A stretch of DNA of 64,000 bases from Algibacter_G agarivorans (GCF_039543245.1 NZ_BAABJJ010000039.1:117049-181048); one strand, 5' to 3'; shown: positions 25,275-35,457, counted from the first letter of the stretch. Notes: generated by a model not told the origin, from the sequence alone. Translations and numbers: made by a program.

Positions 25275-27488
25275 ATGCCTAAAATTATTTATACAAAAAC
25301 CGATGAGGCTCCAGCTTTAGCAACACGTTCACTACTACCAATTGTTAAAGCATTTGTTAAATCTTCTGGAATTAAAATAGAAACAAAAGATATTTCTTTA
25401 GCAGCAAGAATTTTAGCTGTTTTTCCAGATTATTTAAACGAAGACCAAAAGGTTTCCGATGATTTGGCCATACTTGGTGAATTGGCAAAAAAACCAGAAG
25501 CCAATATTGTTAAATTACCTAATATTAGTGCTTCTGTTCCCCAATTAAAAGCGGCTATTAAAGAATTACAATCGCAAGGTTTTAGTATTCCTAATTATAC
25601 GGATGAACCAAAAACTGATACTGAAAAAGAAATAAAATCACGTTACGACAAAATTAAAGGTAGTGCGGTAAACCCGGTATTACGTGAAGGCAATAGTGAT
25701 AGACGTGCACCAAAAGCAGTTAAGAATTATGCTAAAAATAATCCACATTCTATGGGCGCTTGGTCTAGCGATTCTAAAACACATGTAGCAACTATGTCTG
25801 CTGGCGATTTTGCACATAACGAAAAATCTGTTACGCTTTCTGATGCTACCAGCATAAAAATTGAACATACCGATAGTCATGGAAATACCACGACACTAAA
25901 AGATAGTTTTGACCTACTTAAAGGTGAAATAATTGATGCCACAGTAATGAGCAAAAAAGCTTTGATAAGCTTTTTAGACGAACAAGTAGCTGATGCTAGA
26001 GCAAACAACGTCCTGTTTTCTTTACACATGAAAGGGACTATGATGAAAGTGAGCGACCCTATTATTTTTGGTCATGCTGTTAAAGTATATTTTAAAGATG
26101 TTTTTCAAAAATATGGCGAAACTATTGAAGAACTTGGGGTAAATGTAAACTCTGGTCTTGGAAATCTTTTAGAACGCATACAGGAATTACCAGATGATAA
26201 ACGTAAAGCAATAGAAACGGATATTGAAGCTACATATAAAAACGGGCCTTCAATTGCTATGGTAAATTCAGATAAAGGCATTACCAATTTACATGTCCCA
26301 AGCGATGTTATTATTGATGCATCTATGCCAGCCATGATTCGTACTTCTGGCAGAATGTGGAATGCAGAAGGTCAATTACAAGATACTAAAGCCGTTATTC
26401 CAGATAGCAGTTATGCTGGAATTTATGCTGCAACTATAGACTTTTGTAAAGAACATGGCGCTTTCGACCCTACAACAATGGGTACTGTGCCTAATGTTGG
26501 ACTTATGGCTCAAAAGGCTGAAGAATACGGTTCGCATGATAAAACTTTTGAAATCCCTTCAAATGGAACGGTAAAAGTTATTGATGCTGATGGAAATACA
26601 TTATTAGTGCATCCTGTTGAAGAAGGCGATATCTGGAGAATGTGCCAAACTAAAGATGCTCCAATTCAAGACTGGGTAAAATTAGCAGTAACAAGAGCAA
26701 GAGCATCGCAAACACCTGCTGTGTTTTGGCTAGACAAAAATAGAGCACATGATGCCCAAATAATCAATAAAGTAAATACATACTTAAAAGACCACGATAC
26801 ATCTGGATTAGATTTAAGAATCTTATCTCCTACCGATGCTACATTTTTTACATGTGAACGCCTTATAAAAGGAGAAGATACGATCTCGGTTTCCGGGAAT
26901 GTTTTACGCGATTATTTAACCGATTTATTTCCAATTTTAGAAGTAGGTACTAGCGCAAAAATGTTATCAATTGTACCTTTAATGAATGGCGGTGGTTTAT
27001 TTGAAACTGGTGCTGGAGGTTCTGCACCAAAACACGTGCAGCAATTATTGGAAGAAAATCATTTACGTTGGGATTCTTTAGGAGAGTTTTTAGCATTGGC
27101 GGTTTCATTGGAACATTTTAGCAATGCTAACAACAATGCAAAAGCAAAAATTTTAGGCGAAACTTTAGATGACGCCACCGATACATTATTAGAAAACAGA
27201 AAAGGACCTTCTAGAAAAGCAGGGGAATTAGATAACAGAGGTAGCCATTTTTATTTAGCTATGTATTGGGCGCAAGAATTAGCCAGTCAAACTAAAGATG
27301 AAGCATTAAAAGCTGAGTTCACACCTATAGCCAAACAATTATCCGATAATGAAATGGTTATTGTTAATGAATTAAATGAGATTCAAGGTAAGCCTGTAAA
27401 CATAGGAGGTTATTATGAACCAAATGAAGACCTTATTAATCAAGTCATGCGACCAAGTAAAACGTTCAATGCTATTATAGCATCATAA
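25275..27488 (+). CDS. icd: NADP-dependent isocitrate dehydrogenase, monomeric type
   Basis: A 737-residue enzyme of the citric acid cycle, converting isocitrate to 2-oxoglutarate with NADP. Its size and sequence (MPKIIYTKTDEAPALATRSLLP, NSDRRAPKAVKNYAKNNPH at about residues 139-157, GTMMKVSDPIIFGH at about 255-268) are those of the monomeric class, unrelated in length to the 415-residue dimeric enzyme. The conserved GGGLFETGAGGSAPKHVQQ (about 574-592) is present. It is monocistronic with its own terminator. The upstream spacer has TATATTCG at about 25197-25204, a weak -7 candidate. Confidence 0.96.
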   Translation: MPKIIYTKTDEAPALATRSLLPIVKAFVKSSGIKIETKDISLAARILAVFPDYLNEDQKVSDDLAILGELAKKPEANIVKLPNISASVPQLKAAIKELQSQGFSIPNYTDEPKTDTEKEIKSRYDKIKGSAVNPVLREGNSDRRAPKAVKNYAKNNPHSMGAWSSDSKTHVATMSAGDFAHNEKSVTLSDATSIKIEHTDSHGNTTTLKDSFDLLKGEIIDATVMSKKALISFLDEQVADARANNVLFSLHMKGTMMKVSDPIIFGHAVKVYFKDVFQKYGETIEELGVNVNSGLGNLLERIQELPDDKRKAIETDIEATYKNGPSIAMVNSDKGITNLHVPSDVIIDASMPAMIRTSGRMWNAEGQLQDTKAVIPDSSYAGIYAATIDFCKEHGAFDPTTMGTVPNVGLMAQKAEEYGSHDKTFEIPSNGTVKVIDADGNTLLVHPVEEGDIWRMCQTKDAPIQDWVKLAVTRARASQTPAVFWLDKNRAHDAQIINKVNTYLKDHDTSGLDLRILSPTDATFFTCERLIKGEDTISVSGNVLRDYLTDLFPILEVGTSAKMLSIVPLMNGGGLFETGAGGSAPKHVQQLLEENHLRWDSLGEFLALAVSLEHFSNANNNAKAKILGETLDDATDTLLENRKGPSRKAGELDNRGSHFYLAMYWAQELASQTKDEALKAEFTPIAKQLSDNEMVIVNELNEIQGKPVNIGGYYEPNEDLINQVMRPSKTFNAIIAS

Positions 27489-27509
27489 ATTAGTATTAAA
27501 CTATATTTT

Positions 27510-27541
27510 AAAAGCTCCTTTATTAGGGGCTTTTTTTATAT
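27510..27541 (+). terminator. Rho-independent terminator after icd
   Basis: Arms aaaagctcc and ggggctttt (one G-U pair) around a 7-base loop, followed by a T run. Confidence 0.85.
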
Positions 27542-27570
27542 TTTTATAAAAAAAAAGAAAAAGCTATTAG

Positions 27571-29946
27571 ATGAAAAACCTTTTACTATGGTTTCTTTTT
27601 TTGCTGTGTTTTAATATTATACCCCTAAATGCGCAAGAAAGATTCACATTAAGTGGCACCATTTCCGAAGAAAAAAGTAATGAAACCCTTATTGGTGTAA
27701 ATATTATATTTCCAGAAATATCAGCAGGAACCACCACTAATGAATATGGATTTTATTCCATAACACTTCCCGAGGGCACCTACAAATTAGTTGTAAGCTA
27801 TCTAGGGTTTTCTACAATCTCGGAAACCATTATACTTACTGAGGATATTACAAAAAATTTAAGTTTATCAGATGCATTAGAAAGTTTAGATGAAATAGTC
27901 ATCACAGAAAATATTGAAAAACTAAATATAAGAACACCCCAAATGAGCGTTGCAAAACTCTCTTCTAATACCATAAAAAACATCCCTGTAGTTCTTGGCG
28001 AATCTGATATTATAAAGGCCATTACCTTATTACCTGGTGTTACCAATGCTGGCGAGGGCTCTTCTGGTTTCAATGTACGAGGTGGAGCTGCAGATCAAAA
28101 TCTGATACTTTTAGACGAAGCAACCATTTACAATTCATCACATTTGTTCGGGTTCTTTTCAGTTTTTAACCCCGATGCTATTAAAGATTTAAAACTTTAT
28201 AAAGGCGGTATTCCGGCACGTTATGGTGGCCGGGTGTCATCGGTTTTAGATATTTATCAAAAAGAAGGCAATAGCAAAACATTTCATATAAATGGTGGTA
28301 TTGGTATCGTTTCCAGCAGATTGCTTGCCGAAGGGCCTCTTAAAAAAGACAAAGGCTCTTTCCTAATTGGTGGGCGATCTAGTTATGCTCATTTATTTTT
28401 ACCACTTTTTGATATTGGAAATATTGCGTATTTCTACGATTTAAACACCAAATTGAGCTATAAAATAAACGACAGAAACAACATTTATTTATCCGGTTAT
28501 TTTGGTCGTGATGTTTTTAGAATAGAAGATACCTTCAATAATATCTACGGAAACACAATTGCAAATTTCAGATGGAACCACTTATTTTCTGACAAACTAT
28601 TTTCAAATTTGTCCTTTATTTATTCTGATTATTATTACGAATTAATACTTGACTTTGTAGAATTTGATTGGGTTTCAGGTATTCAAAATTTCAATTTAAA
28701 ATACGATTTCAAACACTACATAAGTGATAGAATAAAACTGCAATACGGGCTTAATAGCATTTATTATAAATTTAATCCAGGAGAAATAAAACCTACAGTG
28801 CCATCTTCAGGAATTAATCCTTTTAAGCTAATAGATAAATTTGCCTTTGAAAACGCTATTTATTTGGATGCTGAACATAAAATTTCAGATAAATTAGCAC
28901 TATCCTATGGATTGCGTATTAGCTCTTTTCATCGTTTAGGTCAAGACGAACTCAATGTTTATGAAAACGATCAAGCGGTTGTTTTTAATGAAGATTTTCA
29001 GATTTATGAAAAAGCAGAACCCATTGCTAATGAATCCTTTAAACGTAGTGATATCATCGAAAGTTTTTACAACTTAGAACCTAGAGCCTCTTTAGCATAT
29101 CAAGTAAATCCTAATAGTTCTGTAAAAATGAGTTACAACAGAATGAGCCAATATTTACACCTACTTTCAAACACTAACTCACCCACCCCGTTAGATATTT
29201 GGACACCTAGTGGTAAATATGTAAAACCACAATTACTTGACCAATTTGCGATAGGGTATTTTAAAAATTTCAATGAAAACAAATATTCCTTAGAATTAGA
29301 AAGCTTTTATAAAACAGTAAAAAATAGAATCGATTATATTGATGGTGCCGATTTAATTGCTAATAATGCCATTGAGCAAGTGATACTTAACGGTCGAGCC
29401 AAAGCCTATGGTTTGGAAATATTGCTTCGAAAAAACGAAGGAAAGTTTAAAGGTTGGCTAGCCTATACCCTATCTAAATCTGAACAACAAACAAAAGGAA
29501 GAACGCCCACAGAATTAGGTATCAATAACGGAAACTGGTACAAAACACCTTATGATAAAACACATGATATTTCATTAACCGGAAGTTATCAATGGAATAA
29601 AAAATGGAAAATAAACACTAATTTTTTGTTACAAACAGGACAACCAGCAACGTTTCCTAACGGACAATATGAATTCAACGGACTTAGTATTCCCAACTAT
29701 AGTGGTAGAAATGCCGATAGATTACCTTCTTATAATCGTTTAGATGTTTCATTAAATTATACACCTAAACCAAACAAAACTAAAGGTTGGCAAAGTTATT
29801 GGGTTTTTGGGATTTACAATGTATATAACCGTAAAAATGCCGTTTCAATAAATTTTAGCCAAAATTCTGAAACAAACACCAATGAAGCAACGCGATTGGC
29901 CATTTTTGGAATTGTGCCTTCAATATCTTATAATTTTAAGCTTTAA
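27571..29946 (+). CDS. TonB-dependent receptor with carboxypeptidase-like regulatory domain
   Basis: A 791-residue outer-membrane protein. It has a signal peptide (about residues 1-21, ending LNAQ), an N-terminal carboxypeptidase-regulatory-like domain (about 25-105), a plug domain with GSSGFNVRGGAADQNLILLDE (about 162-182, given in part) and a beta barrel ending in ISYNFKL with the terminal aromatic-rich strand. It is shorter than SusC receptors (about 1000 residues), so a different substrate class such as a metal chelate or peptide is likely. It is followed four bases later by a DUF4249 lipoprotein, a standard pairing in Bacteroidetes. Confidence 0.92.
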   Translation: MKNLLLWFLFLLCFNIIPLNAQERFTLSGTISEEKSNETLIGVNIIFPEISAGTTTNEYGFYSITLPEGTYKLVVSYLGFSTISETIILTEDITKNLSLSDALESLDEIVITENIEKLNIRTPQMSVAKLSSNTIKNIPVVLGESDIIKAITLLPGVTNAGEGSSGFNVRGGAADQNLILLDEATIYNSSHLFGFFSVFNPDAIKDLKLYKGGIPARYGGRVSSVLDIYQKEGNSKTFHINGGIGIVSSRLLAEGPLKKDKGSFLIGGRSSYAHLFLPLFDIGNIAYFYDLNTKLSYKINDRNNIYLSGYFGRDVFRIEDTFNNIYGNTIANFRWNHLFSDKLFSNLSFIYSDYYYELILDFVEFDWVSGIQNFNLKYDFKHYISDRIKLQYGLNSIYYKFNPGEIKPTVPSSGINPFKLIDKFAFENAIYLDAEHKISDKLALSYGLRISSFHRLGQDELNVYENDQAVVFNEDFQIYEKAEPIANESFKRSDIIESFYNLEPRASLAYQVNPNSSVKMSYNRMSQYLHLLSNTNSPTPLDIWTPSGKYVKPQLLDQFAIGYFKNFNENKYSLELESFYKTVKNRIDYIDGADLIANNAIEQVILNGRAKAYGLEILLRKNEGKFKGWLAYTLSKSEQQTKGRTPTELGINNGNWYKTPYDKTHDISLTGSYQWNKKWKINTNFLLQTGQPATFPNGQYEFNGLSIPNYSGRNADRLPSYNRLDVSLNYTPKPNKTKGWQSYWVFGIYNVYNRKNAVSINFSQNSETNTNEATRLAIFGIVPSISYNFKL

Positions 29947-29950
29947 GATT

Positions 29951-30766
29951 ATGACAAAAATATTTAAAATAGGCCTTATTTGTTTACTACTAATGTCGTG
30001 CGAAGACGTTATTGAAGTCAATTTAAATACTGCCGAACCAAGATTGGTTATTGAAGCTTCATTAAATTGGATTAAAGGAACAAATGGCAATACACAGGTA
30101 ATCCGGCTTAGCCTTACCGCGCCATATTTTGATGACACCGTTCCTGCTGCAACAGGGGCCAACGTAACAGTTACCGATTTAAACAACAATACATTCAGTT
30201 TTATTGAAGAAGGAAATACTGGTATTTATAAAAACCAGTCGTTTATCCCGGTACTTAACGGCATTTATAACCTTACTATAAATTACAATAGTGAGGTGTA
30301 CACTGCAACCGAAACTTTAATGCCCGTAGCACCTGTAGAGTTTGTAGAACAAAAAAATGATGGTGGGTTTTCTGGTGAAGAAATTGAAATAAAAGCGTAC
30401 TATACAGATCCTTCAGGAATTGACAACTACTATTTATTTGAATTCTTAGTTATTGATGATAATACCTTAAGTCTTGAAGTTTATGATGACGAATTTACAG
30501 ATGGGAATCAAATTTTCGCGTTCTATTCTAGTGAAGATATTGAATCAGGTGATGAATTATTAATTAGAAACTCTGGGCTTTCTGAACGTGGCTATGAGTT
30601 TCTAAATATTTTATTACAGCAAACAGACGACGACTCGGGTGATCCTTTTGAAACCCAACCGGCCACTGTTAGAGGAAATTGTGTTAACCAGACAAACCCA
30701 AATAATTATCCTTTAGGGTATTTTAGAGCTTCTGAAACTGATGTTTTTACTTATATTGTTAAGTAA
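29951..30766 (+). CDS. DUF4249 lipoprotein
   Basis: A 271-residue lipoprotein with signal peptide and lipobox LLLMSC (Cys at about residue 17), then a beta-rich body with ANVTVTDLNNNTFSF (about 61-75). DUF4249 proteins accompany small TonB receptors and probably form a surface lid or binding partner. I chose ATG at 29951, four bases after the receptor stop, over an upstream ATG at 29882, because the later start places the hydrophobic signal at the N-terminus. The family call is by domain recall and gene order. Confidence 0.85.
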   Translation: MTKIFKIGLICLLLMSCEDVIEVNLNTAEPRLVIEASLNWIKGTNGNTQVIRLSLTAPYFDDTVPAATGANVTVTDLNNNTFSFIEEGNTGIYKNQSFIPVLNGIYNLTINYNSEVYTATETLMPVAPVEFVEQKNDGGFSGEEIEIKAYYTDPSGIDNYYLFEFLVIDDNTLSLEVYDDEFTDGNQIFAFYSSEDIESGDELLIRNSGLSERGYEFLNILLQQTDDDSGDPFETQPATVRGNCVNQTNPNNYPLGYFRASETDVFTYIVK

Positions 30767-31073
30767 TCCTTATTACTATTACGCATTAAATTAAGTCCGG
30801 GCAAACGCATTAAAATCAATAGAGTCTCTTTTTTAGCCACAAAAGCACTAATTAGAAAGAATAAATGAGTTTAGCTCATTTAAAATTTGTAAAACCCGCC
30901 AGCTGGCAGGCTGTGATTGTTGAAAAATGATTATACAAACATAAAAATCTAAATATTTTTCAAATATTTGTGAATATTAGTCACCTGCGTGACTTAATAT
31001 TTTTAATACTTTCGCCTTGTAAACTAAGTAAGCAATACCCAATCCAAATCATTTTTTTACGTATTTTTGAGCT
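30767..31073. other. Intergenic region with palindromic repeat
   Basis: It holds a cacaaaagcacta motif (30838-30850), a GC-rich palindrome with core GCCAGCTGGC (30898-30907, arms extending over 30895-30910) and a partial inverted repeat around tattagtcacctgcgtgactta (about 30976-30998). No gene. Confidence 0.6.
31062..31069 (+). promoter_or_regulatory. -7-like box (TATTTTTG) directly before murQ
   Basis: It matches TAnnTTTG and ends four bases before the murQ ATG, the same spacing as three other genes here. No -33 TTG is seen, and the T-rich match is weak on its own. Confidence 0.3.
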
Positions 31074-31895
31074 ATGAGTTTCACTAAAACAACCGAGCAA
31101 GATTCTAATTATAATCATCTGGAAAAGATGTCTGTTTCAGAATTGCTCAAAAACATAAACAACGAAGACCAAACCGTTCCTTTAGCTGTTGAAAAAGCAT
31201 TACCTCAGATAGAAAAACTAGTCGAACACATTGTAAACAAATTAAAACAAGGTGGACGCTTATTTTATATAGGTGCAGGTACAAGTGGTCGTTTAGGAAT
31301 TTTGGATGCATCGGAATGCCCTCCTACTTTTGGTGTTTCGCATGATTTGGTAATTGGTATTATTGCCGGTGGAGATATAGCCATTAGAAAAGCCGTGGAA
31401 TTTGCTGAAGACTCACTGAATCTAGGTTGGGAAGACTTACAAGCCTATTCTATAACAGATAAAGATGTGGTTGTAGGTATTGCAGCTTCAGGCACAACGC
31501 CTTATGTTATTTCTGCTTTGGAAAAATGTAACGAAAATAATATCATTACAGGATGTATAACCTGTAATCACAATAGTCCATTATCACAAACCGCTCAATT
31601 TCCTATTGAAGTTATTGTAGGTCCTGAGTTTGTAACAGGAAGTTCAAGAATGAAAGCTGGAACTGCTCAAAAGTTAGTACTTAATATGATAACAACATCT
31701 ACTATGATTCAATTGGGGCATATTAAAGGCAACAAAATGGTAGATATGCAATTAAGCAACAATAAACTGGTTGACAGAGGCACCAAAATGATTATGGCAG
31801 AACTAAACATTCCGCAAAAAGAAGCTGAAGATTTATTAAACGAATTTGGAAGTGTCCGTTTAGCAGTTCAAAATTACCATGATGGAAGACAATAA
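31074..31895 (+). CDS. murQ: N-acetylmuramic acid 6-phosphate etherase
   Basis: A 273-residue cytoplasmic SIS-domain enzyme that cleaves the lactyl ether of MurNAc 6-phosphate during peptidoglycan recycling. It has the sugar-phosphate-binding GAGTSGRLGILDASECPPTFG region (about residues 68-88, with the catalytic Glu in SEC), GIIAGGD (about 96-102) and FVTGSSRMKAGTAQK (about 189-203). The length is slightly below the usual 300. The next gene overlaps its 3' end by 17 bases. Confidence 0.95.
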   Translation: MSFTKTTEQDSNYNHLEKMSVSELLKNINNEDQTVPLAVEKALPQIEKLVEHIVNKLKQGGRLFYIGAGTSGRLGILDASECPPTFGVSHDLVIGIIAGGDIAIRKAVEFAEDSLNLGWEDLQAYSITDKDVVVGIAASGTTPYVISALEKCNENNIITGCITCNHNSPLSQTAQFPIEVIVGPEFVTGSSRMKAGTAQKLVLNMITTSTMIQLGHIKGNKMVDMQLSNNKLVDRGTKMIMAELNIPQKEAEDLLNEFGSVRLAVQNYHDGRQ

Positions 31896-32115
31896 AACAG
31901 ATAGAGATATTCTTGCGAAAGGATTAAAAACCATGGGGGTTTCTTTAGGGTGTATGTTTCTAGGCCCTACATTAGTTTATGTAGCTTTAACCAATCAAGA
32001 AAAGCCTTTATACATTCCCATTTTAATACTAGCAATAATTATTTGCTGCTTAGCAATATTCTTCGCCTTTAAAGGCATTAACACTATTATGGACAGTATG
32101 TTCAAAAAGAAATAA
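31879..32115 (+). CDS. DUF6095 small membrane protein
   Basis: A 78-residue protein with two transmembrane helices (about residues 18-36 and 45-66), a charged N-terminus and a KKK tail. It matches, from recall, the DUF6095 family that follows murQ in flavobacteria. It overlaps murQ by 17 bases. Two adjacent ATG codons are available (31879 and 31882). Function unknown. Confidence 0.8.
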   Translation: MMEDNKTDRDILAKGLKTMGVSLGCMFLGPTLVYVALTNQEKPLYIPILILAIIICCLAIFFAFKGINTIMDSMFKKK

Positions 32116-32132
32116 AACAAATTTAATATAGC

Positions 32133-32633
32133 TTAGTTTAAAGACGTTTGTTTTGGAGTAGTAGGATTATATCCAAACTCGGCATCATTAATAACAATTC
32201 CTAGGCGGTCAAAAATATAGTTTATAATAGCATAATGGTGTATGGTATGGCTATTGGCTTGAGATAACAAAGCTCCGTAAGTGTAGGGTATTTCAGTCTT
32301 TCCAAGTCCTAAATCATCAATGACCATGATAATCTGATTTGGTTCAATTGTAGTTGTTTTTAATCTATTGATAATATCAGTTAAATAAGAATTTGCACAG
32401 TCACAATCACACTCTACGTCTTTATTTCTGCTTCTAGCTGTTAAATCAATTTGATTCTTATCATTCAAATTAAATATACAATCATAAAAATCTAAAATAT
32501 GTCTTATATGTGAACCTATACTGGAATTATAAGGAGGCACCGTAGCATTAGCTAATTGAACATTGGTTAAATTAGCTAATAATATTTGGGCTTTTTGAAG
32601 TGTTTTAAGCGAAGACTGGGTAAGTAGATTCAT
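32133..32633 (-). CDS. DinB-family protein
   Basis: A 166-residue four-helix DinB/YfiT-type protein. Metal-binding His residues are suggested by IGSHIRHILDFYD (about residues 39-51) and HTIHHYAIINYIFD (about 128-141). Family members are thiol-dependent transferases or hydrolases of varied substrate, so the reaction is unknown. It is convergent with the murQ-DUF6095 pair and stands alone. The 284-base spacer to the next gene on the same strand shows nothing notable. Confidence 0.85.
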   Translation of the reverse strand: MNLLTQSSLKTLQKAQILLANLTNVQLANATVPPYNSSIGSHIRHILDFYDCIFNLNDKNQIDLTARSRNKDVECDCDCANSYLTDIINRLKTTTIEPNQIIMVIDDLGLGKTEIPYTYGALLSQANSHTIHHYAIINYIFDRLGIVINDAEFGYNPTTPKQTSLN

Positions 32634-32917
32634 AGACTCTAAAAATAACTAAATATTTTATAAATATTTTATAAATATTTATATTTAGTCTTCAAATGTG
32701 TATATCCTTACAAGGGTAATTTAAAAATAATACTTCAAATTAAACTATTCATTTGAACAGCTAGCCGGAATCACATCTTCTGAAAATAAACTTTAACAAT
32801 CATTACAAAAGAGGCTTTTAAAAAAAAACTTGCGCATTTAACAGTAAAAATAACCTCTGAAGCTGTATTAAAAACCACACATAAAATGTGTTGAATTATA
32901 AAGAATCTTATTTTTAA

Positions 32918-34312
32918 CTAACGTATTCCTAAAATCACTTCAGGAAAATCTTGGTTGTCCACATAGTTTTCTAAATGAGCTGGAGTGATTCCTGTTTGCC
33001 AAGCGTATACTTTTTGCAAATTTTTCATTTTTGAAAAACTTTTCAAACTCCCTTCAGCAATACTATTTCCGTAAATATTCAAACTTAACAAACTATTATG
33101 GTTCTCTAAAAGTTGGATCCCTGCATCGGTAATATTATTTCTATTTATAACTAATTTTTGTAAATTATTAAAAGAAGAAATCAGTTTTAAGTGGCCATCA
33201 GAAAGGTTATTATCTTCAATATATAGCCATAAAATATTGTCTTTTATCTTTGATAACTTTTCTAATTTTGAAGTTAACTGATTTGAATATTTAGTTATAT
33301 TATTAGAAGGTAGAACGACCTCATAAATATTAGAATCAAAAACTAATTCCTTAATGCTAAATCCTTCTGAAATAACATCTTTAAGAATACCCTCATCTAC
33401 AACGGTAGCAACTGGTAAATCTATATCACCACGTTTAGCTTCTCCCTTAAAGCCTAACATATTTGACGCAATATGCAAAACATCTTCAGAAGTCTCAATT
33501 GAAGATATTTTAGTATTGAAATCCGCATTGGCACTTTCAATCCAATACTGTAAAATGGCTATTTCTTCTTCAGTTAAAGGTGTTTTTCCTTCCGGTGGCA
33601 TCACGTCTTCATGAGTCTTATCTAGTAAAGCGCGCTTTATCATTTCAGAATCATGCGCATTACCTGCAATCAAAGCTTTACCATTTTTACCTCCTTTGAA
33701 AATGGACAATGAATCTTGTAAAGACAAGCCACCTTTTTTCTTACTAGAATTATGGCAACTTAAACATTTTTCTTCTAATATGGGTTGTGCTAAATAATCA
33801 AATACAATGGCATCTTCAACCTTCTCTAGTTTTGGAAGCACCTTCTTTTCTTTCTTATTGAATGGCAAATACTTGGTTAAATAATCACTGCCATGCGTTA
33901 AATTTCCGCCATAGTGCCCCGCTATACTTATTAAAACAACTATAAGCGATAATATTGAAATATTAGCTTTAACACCTTTCAATTTAGATATTTTAATCCA
34001 ATCGGTTCTAATTAACCAAGCAACTAGTACAATGACTGTTGTGATGACACCAAACCAAAAATGATCATCAAGCATTGATGCCTCATAATCTCCACTCATA
34101 GACAACATATAACCTAGAATACATGCTACTAGAGCAGAAGCAAAACCTAACAATAAAGCCAAAGGAATGGCTACCGTAAGGCCCTCATACTTCTTTTTCT
34201 TACCCAATAATTCCAATAAAAAAGCAAAAACCAAAAACCCAATGGGCAAATGCACGATAAGTGGATGAAATCTACCTAAAAACAATACAAAATCTGGAAC
34301 ACTACTATCCAT
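32918..34312 (-). CDS. DUF2231 membrane protein with planctomycete-type cytochrome c motif and leucine-rich-like tail
   Basis: A 464-residue inner-membrane protein. Transmembrane helices near the N-terminus (about residues 17-37, 47-70, 85-101 and 118-132) include HPLIVHLPIGF, typical of DUF2231. A CxxCH haem site, CLSCH (183-187), lies in a PSCyt1-like segment with MPPEGKTPLTEEE downstream. The C-terminal 120 residues form leucine-rich-like repeats (LQKLVINRNNITDAGIQLL). It is the last gene of a four-gene minus-strand operon and probably a haem-binding electron-transfer component. The exact role is unknown. Confidence 0.8.
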   Translation of the reverse strand: MDSSVPDFVLFLGRFHPLIVHLPIGFLVFAFLLELLGKKKKYEGLTVAIPLALLLGFASALVACILGYMLSMSGDYEASMLDDHFWFGVITTVIVLVAWLIRTDWIKISKLKGVKANISILSLIVVLISIAGHYGGNLTHGSDYLTKYLPFNKKEKKVLPKLEKVEDAIVFDYLAQPILEEKCLSCHNSSKKKGGLSLQDSLSIFKGGKNGKALIAGNAHDSEMIKRALLDKTHEDVMPPEGKTPLTEEEIAILQYWIESANADFNTKISSIETSEDVLHIASNMLGFKGEAKRGDIDLPVATVVDEGILKDVISEGFSIKELVFDSNIYEVVLPSNNITKYSNQLTSKLEKLSKIKDNILWLYIEDNNLSDGHLKLISSFNNLQKLVINRNNITDAGIQLLENHNSLLSLNIYGNSIAEGSLKSFSKMKNLQKVYAWQTGITPAHLENYVDNQDFPEVILGIR

Positions 34313-34333
34313 ATACTTTTATTCTTTATATTT

Positions 34334-35440
34334 TTAAACGCGTTCTAGTTTTAGTGGTGGTGTTTTATCAGCTCTCCACTGACATATGTACAAGTTTTTA
34401 TCATTATCAACACATACATCATGACCATGAGAAATGGGTTTATCTAGTAATTGATACGATTTTTGAAGTTGTCCATTTACATATAAAGGCGCTGTAGCTC
34501 CCGGGTTTGAAACCACTTTATCACCTTCTAAAATGGTAACAAAACCAGTGGGTTGTGTCCAATCTGTTTGACCTACTTTAGGTTGAGACCAACAAACACC
34601 AGCATATAAATTAGTATCATCAAATACGGGTCTGCATACTTGCATATTAGGCAGATGTAATGTTTTAATATATTTACCATCAAGTGTAAACCATTTAAAA
34701 CAAGCTTGACTTCTAGAGGTCACGACAACCATGGGGTTATCTTTTTCTCTGTAATCTATAGCAACGCCATGGGCACTTTTTATCTGGTAATTTTCATCAG
34801 GATTATCACTACCTCCCCAATGTCTAATATATCTACCGTTGTAATCATATTGAATAATTCTACTCATCCCATATCCATCAGCCACATAAATATCGCCATT
34901 AGGTCCTATAGCTGTTTCTGTTGGACAAAATGATTCTCCTGGTTTATATATTCCTATAGTTACAGGGTGTCCCATATCAAAAACAACACGACCATCCATA
35001 GTGGTTTTCGTAATCCGTCCGTTATGTTTTGTCCATCCCCCTTGTTTGTTTAAAAACCAACCTGAATCTGCTAAAAACAAAAACTCCTCGCCGCCTTCAT
35101 CAGAAATGGTTAAACCATGTCCGCCAGGGTAAGCGGTTCCCCATGAATCTATAACATTTCCTGATTTATCAAAAATGATAACATTATTTTTAGGGTGGTC
35201 TCCAATCATGACTAGCCTACCCTTACTGTCCATTTGCATTTCATGACAATTAAGTAAAGGGGTTTCAATGGAGCTCATTTTAGCCCAATCTCTAATTAAT
35301 TTATATTTATAATCCCCATGACCTAAAATTATTTCTTTCTCTTTTGGCTTTTTAATGATATGAAAACCAAATGAAGGTACAGTAGCTAAAGCCGCTCCTG
35401 CAAGTCCTGTTTTTTTAATAAAATCTCTTCTTGATGACAT
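34334..35440 (-). CDS. Exported six-bladed beta-propeller protein (NHL-like) with twin-arginine-like signal
   Basis: A 368-residue protein with an N-terminal SSRRDFIKKTGLAGAA Tat-like signal, then a propeller body with repeats such as NGDIYVADGYGMSRIIQYD (about residues 180-198) and NPMVVVTSRSQACFKWF. It resembles NHL-repeat proteins and the lyase part of peptidylglycine amidating monooxygenase, but copper-monooxygenase motifs are absent. It lies 21 bases from the DUF2231 gene and 17 bases from the DUF1501 gene, clearly one operon. The substrate is unknown. Confidence 0.82.
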   Translation of the reverse strand: MSSRRDFIKKTGLAGAALATVPSFGFHIIKKPKEKEIILGHGDYKYKLIRDWAKMSSIETPLLNCHEMQMDSKGRLVMIGDHPKNNVIIFDKSGNVIDSWGTAYPGGHGLTISDEGGEEFLFLADSGWFLNKQGGWTKHNGRITKTTMDGRVVFDMGHPVTIGIYKPGESFCPTETAIGPNGDIYVADGYGMSRIIQYDYNGRYIRHWGGSDNPDENYQIKSAHGVAIDYREKDNPMVVVTSRSQACFKWFTLDGKYIKTLHLPNMQVCRPVFDDTNLYAGVCWSQPKVGQTDWTQPTGFVTILEGDKVVSNPGATAPLYVNGQLQKSYQLLDKPISHGHDVCVDNDKNLYICQWRADKTPPLKLERV

Positions 35441-35457
35441 AATTTTAAGGGTTTGGT

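Noticed and set aside
29882..29950. Upstream start for the DUF4249 protein
   Set aside because: It would add 23 residues overlapping the receptor gene before the signal peptide; ATG at 29951 gives a normal lipoprotein signal.
34261..34497. Plus-strand open frames over the DUF2231 and propeller genes
   Set aside because: They are antisense shadows of long minus-strand genes with clear domains.
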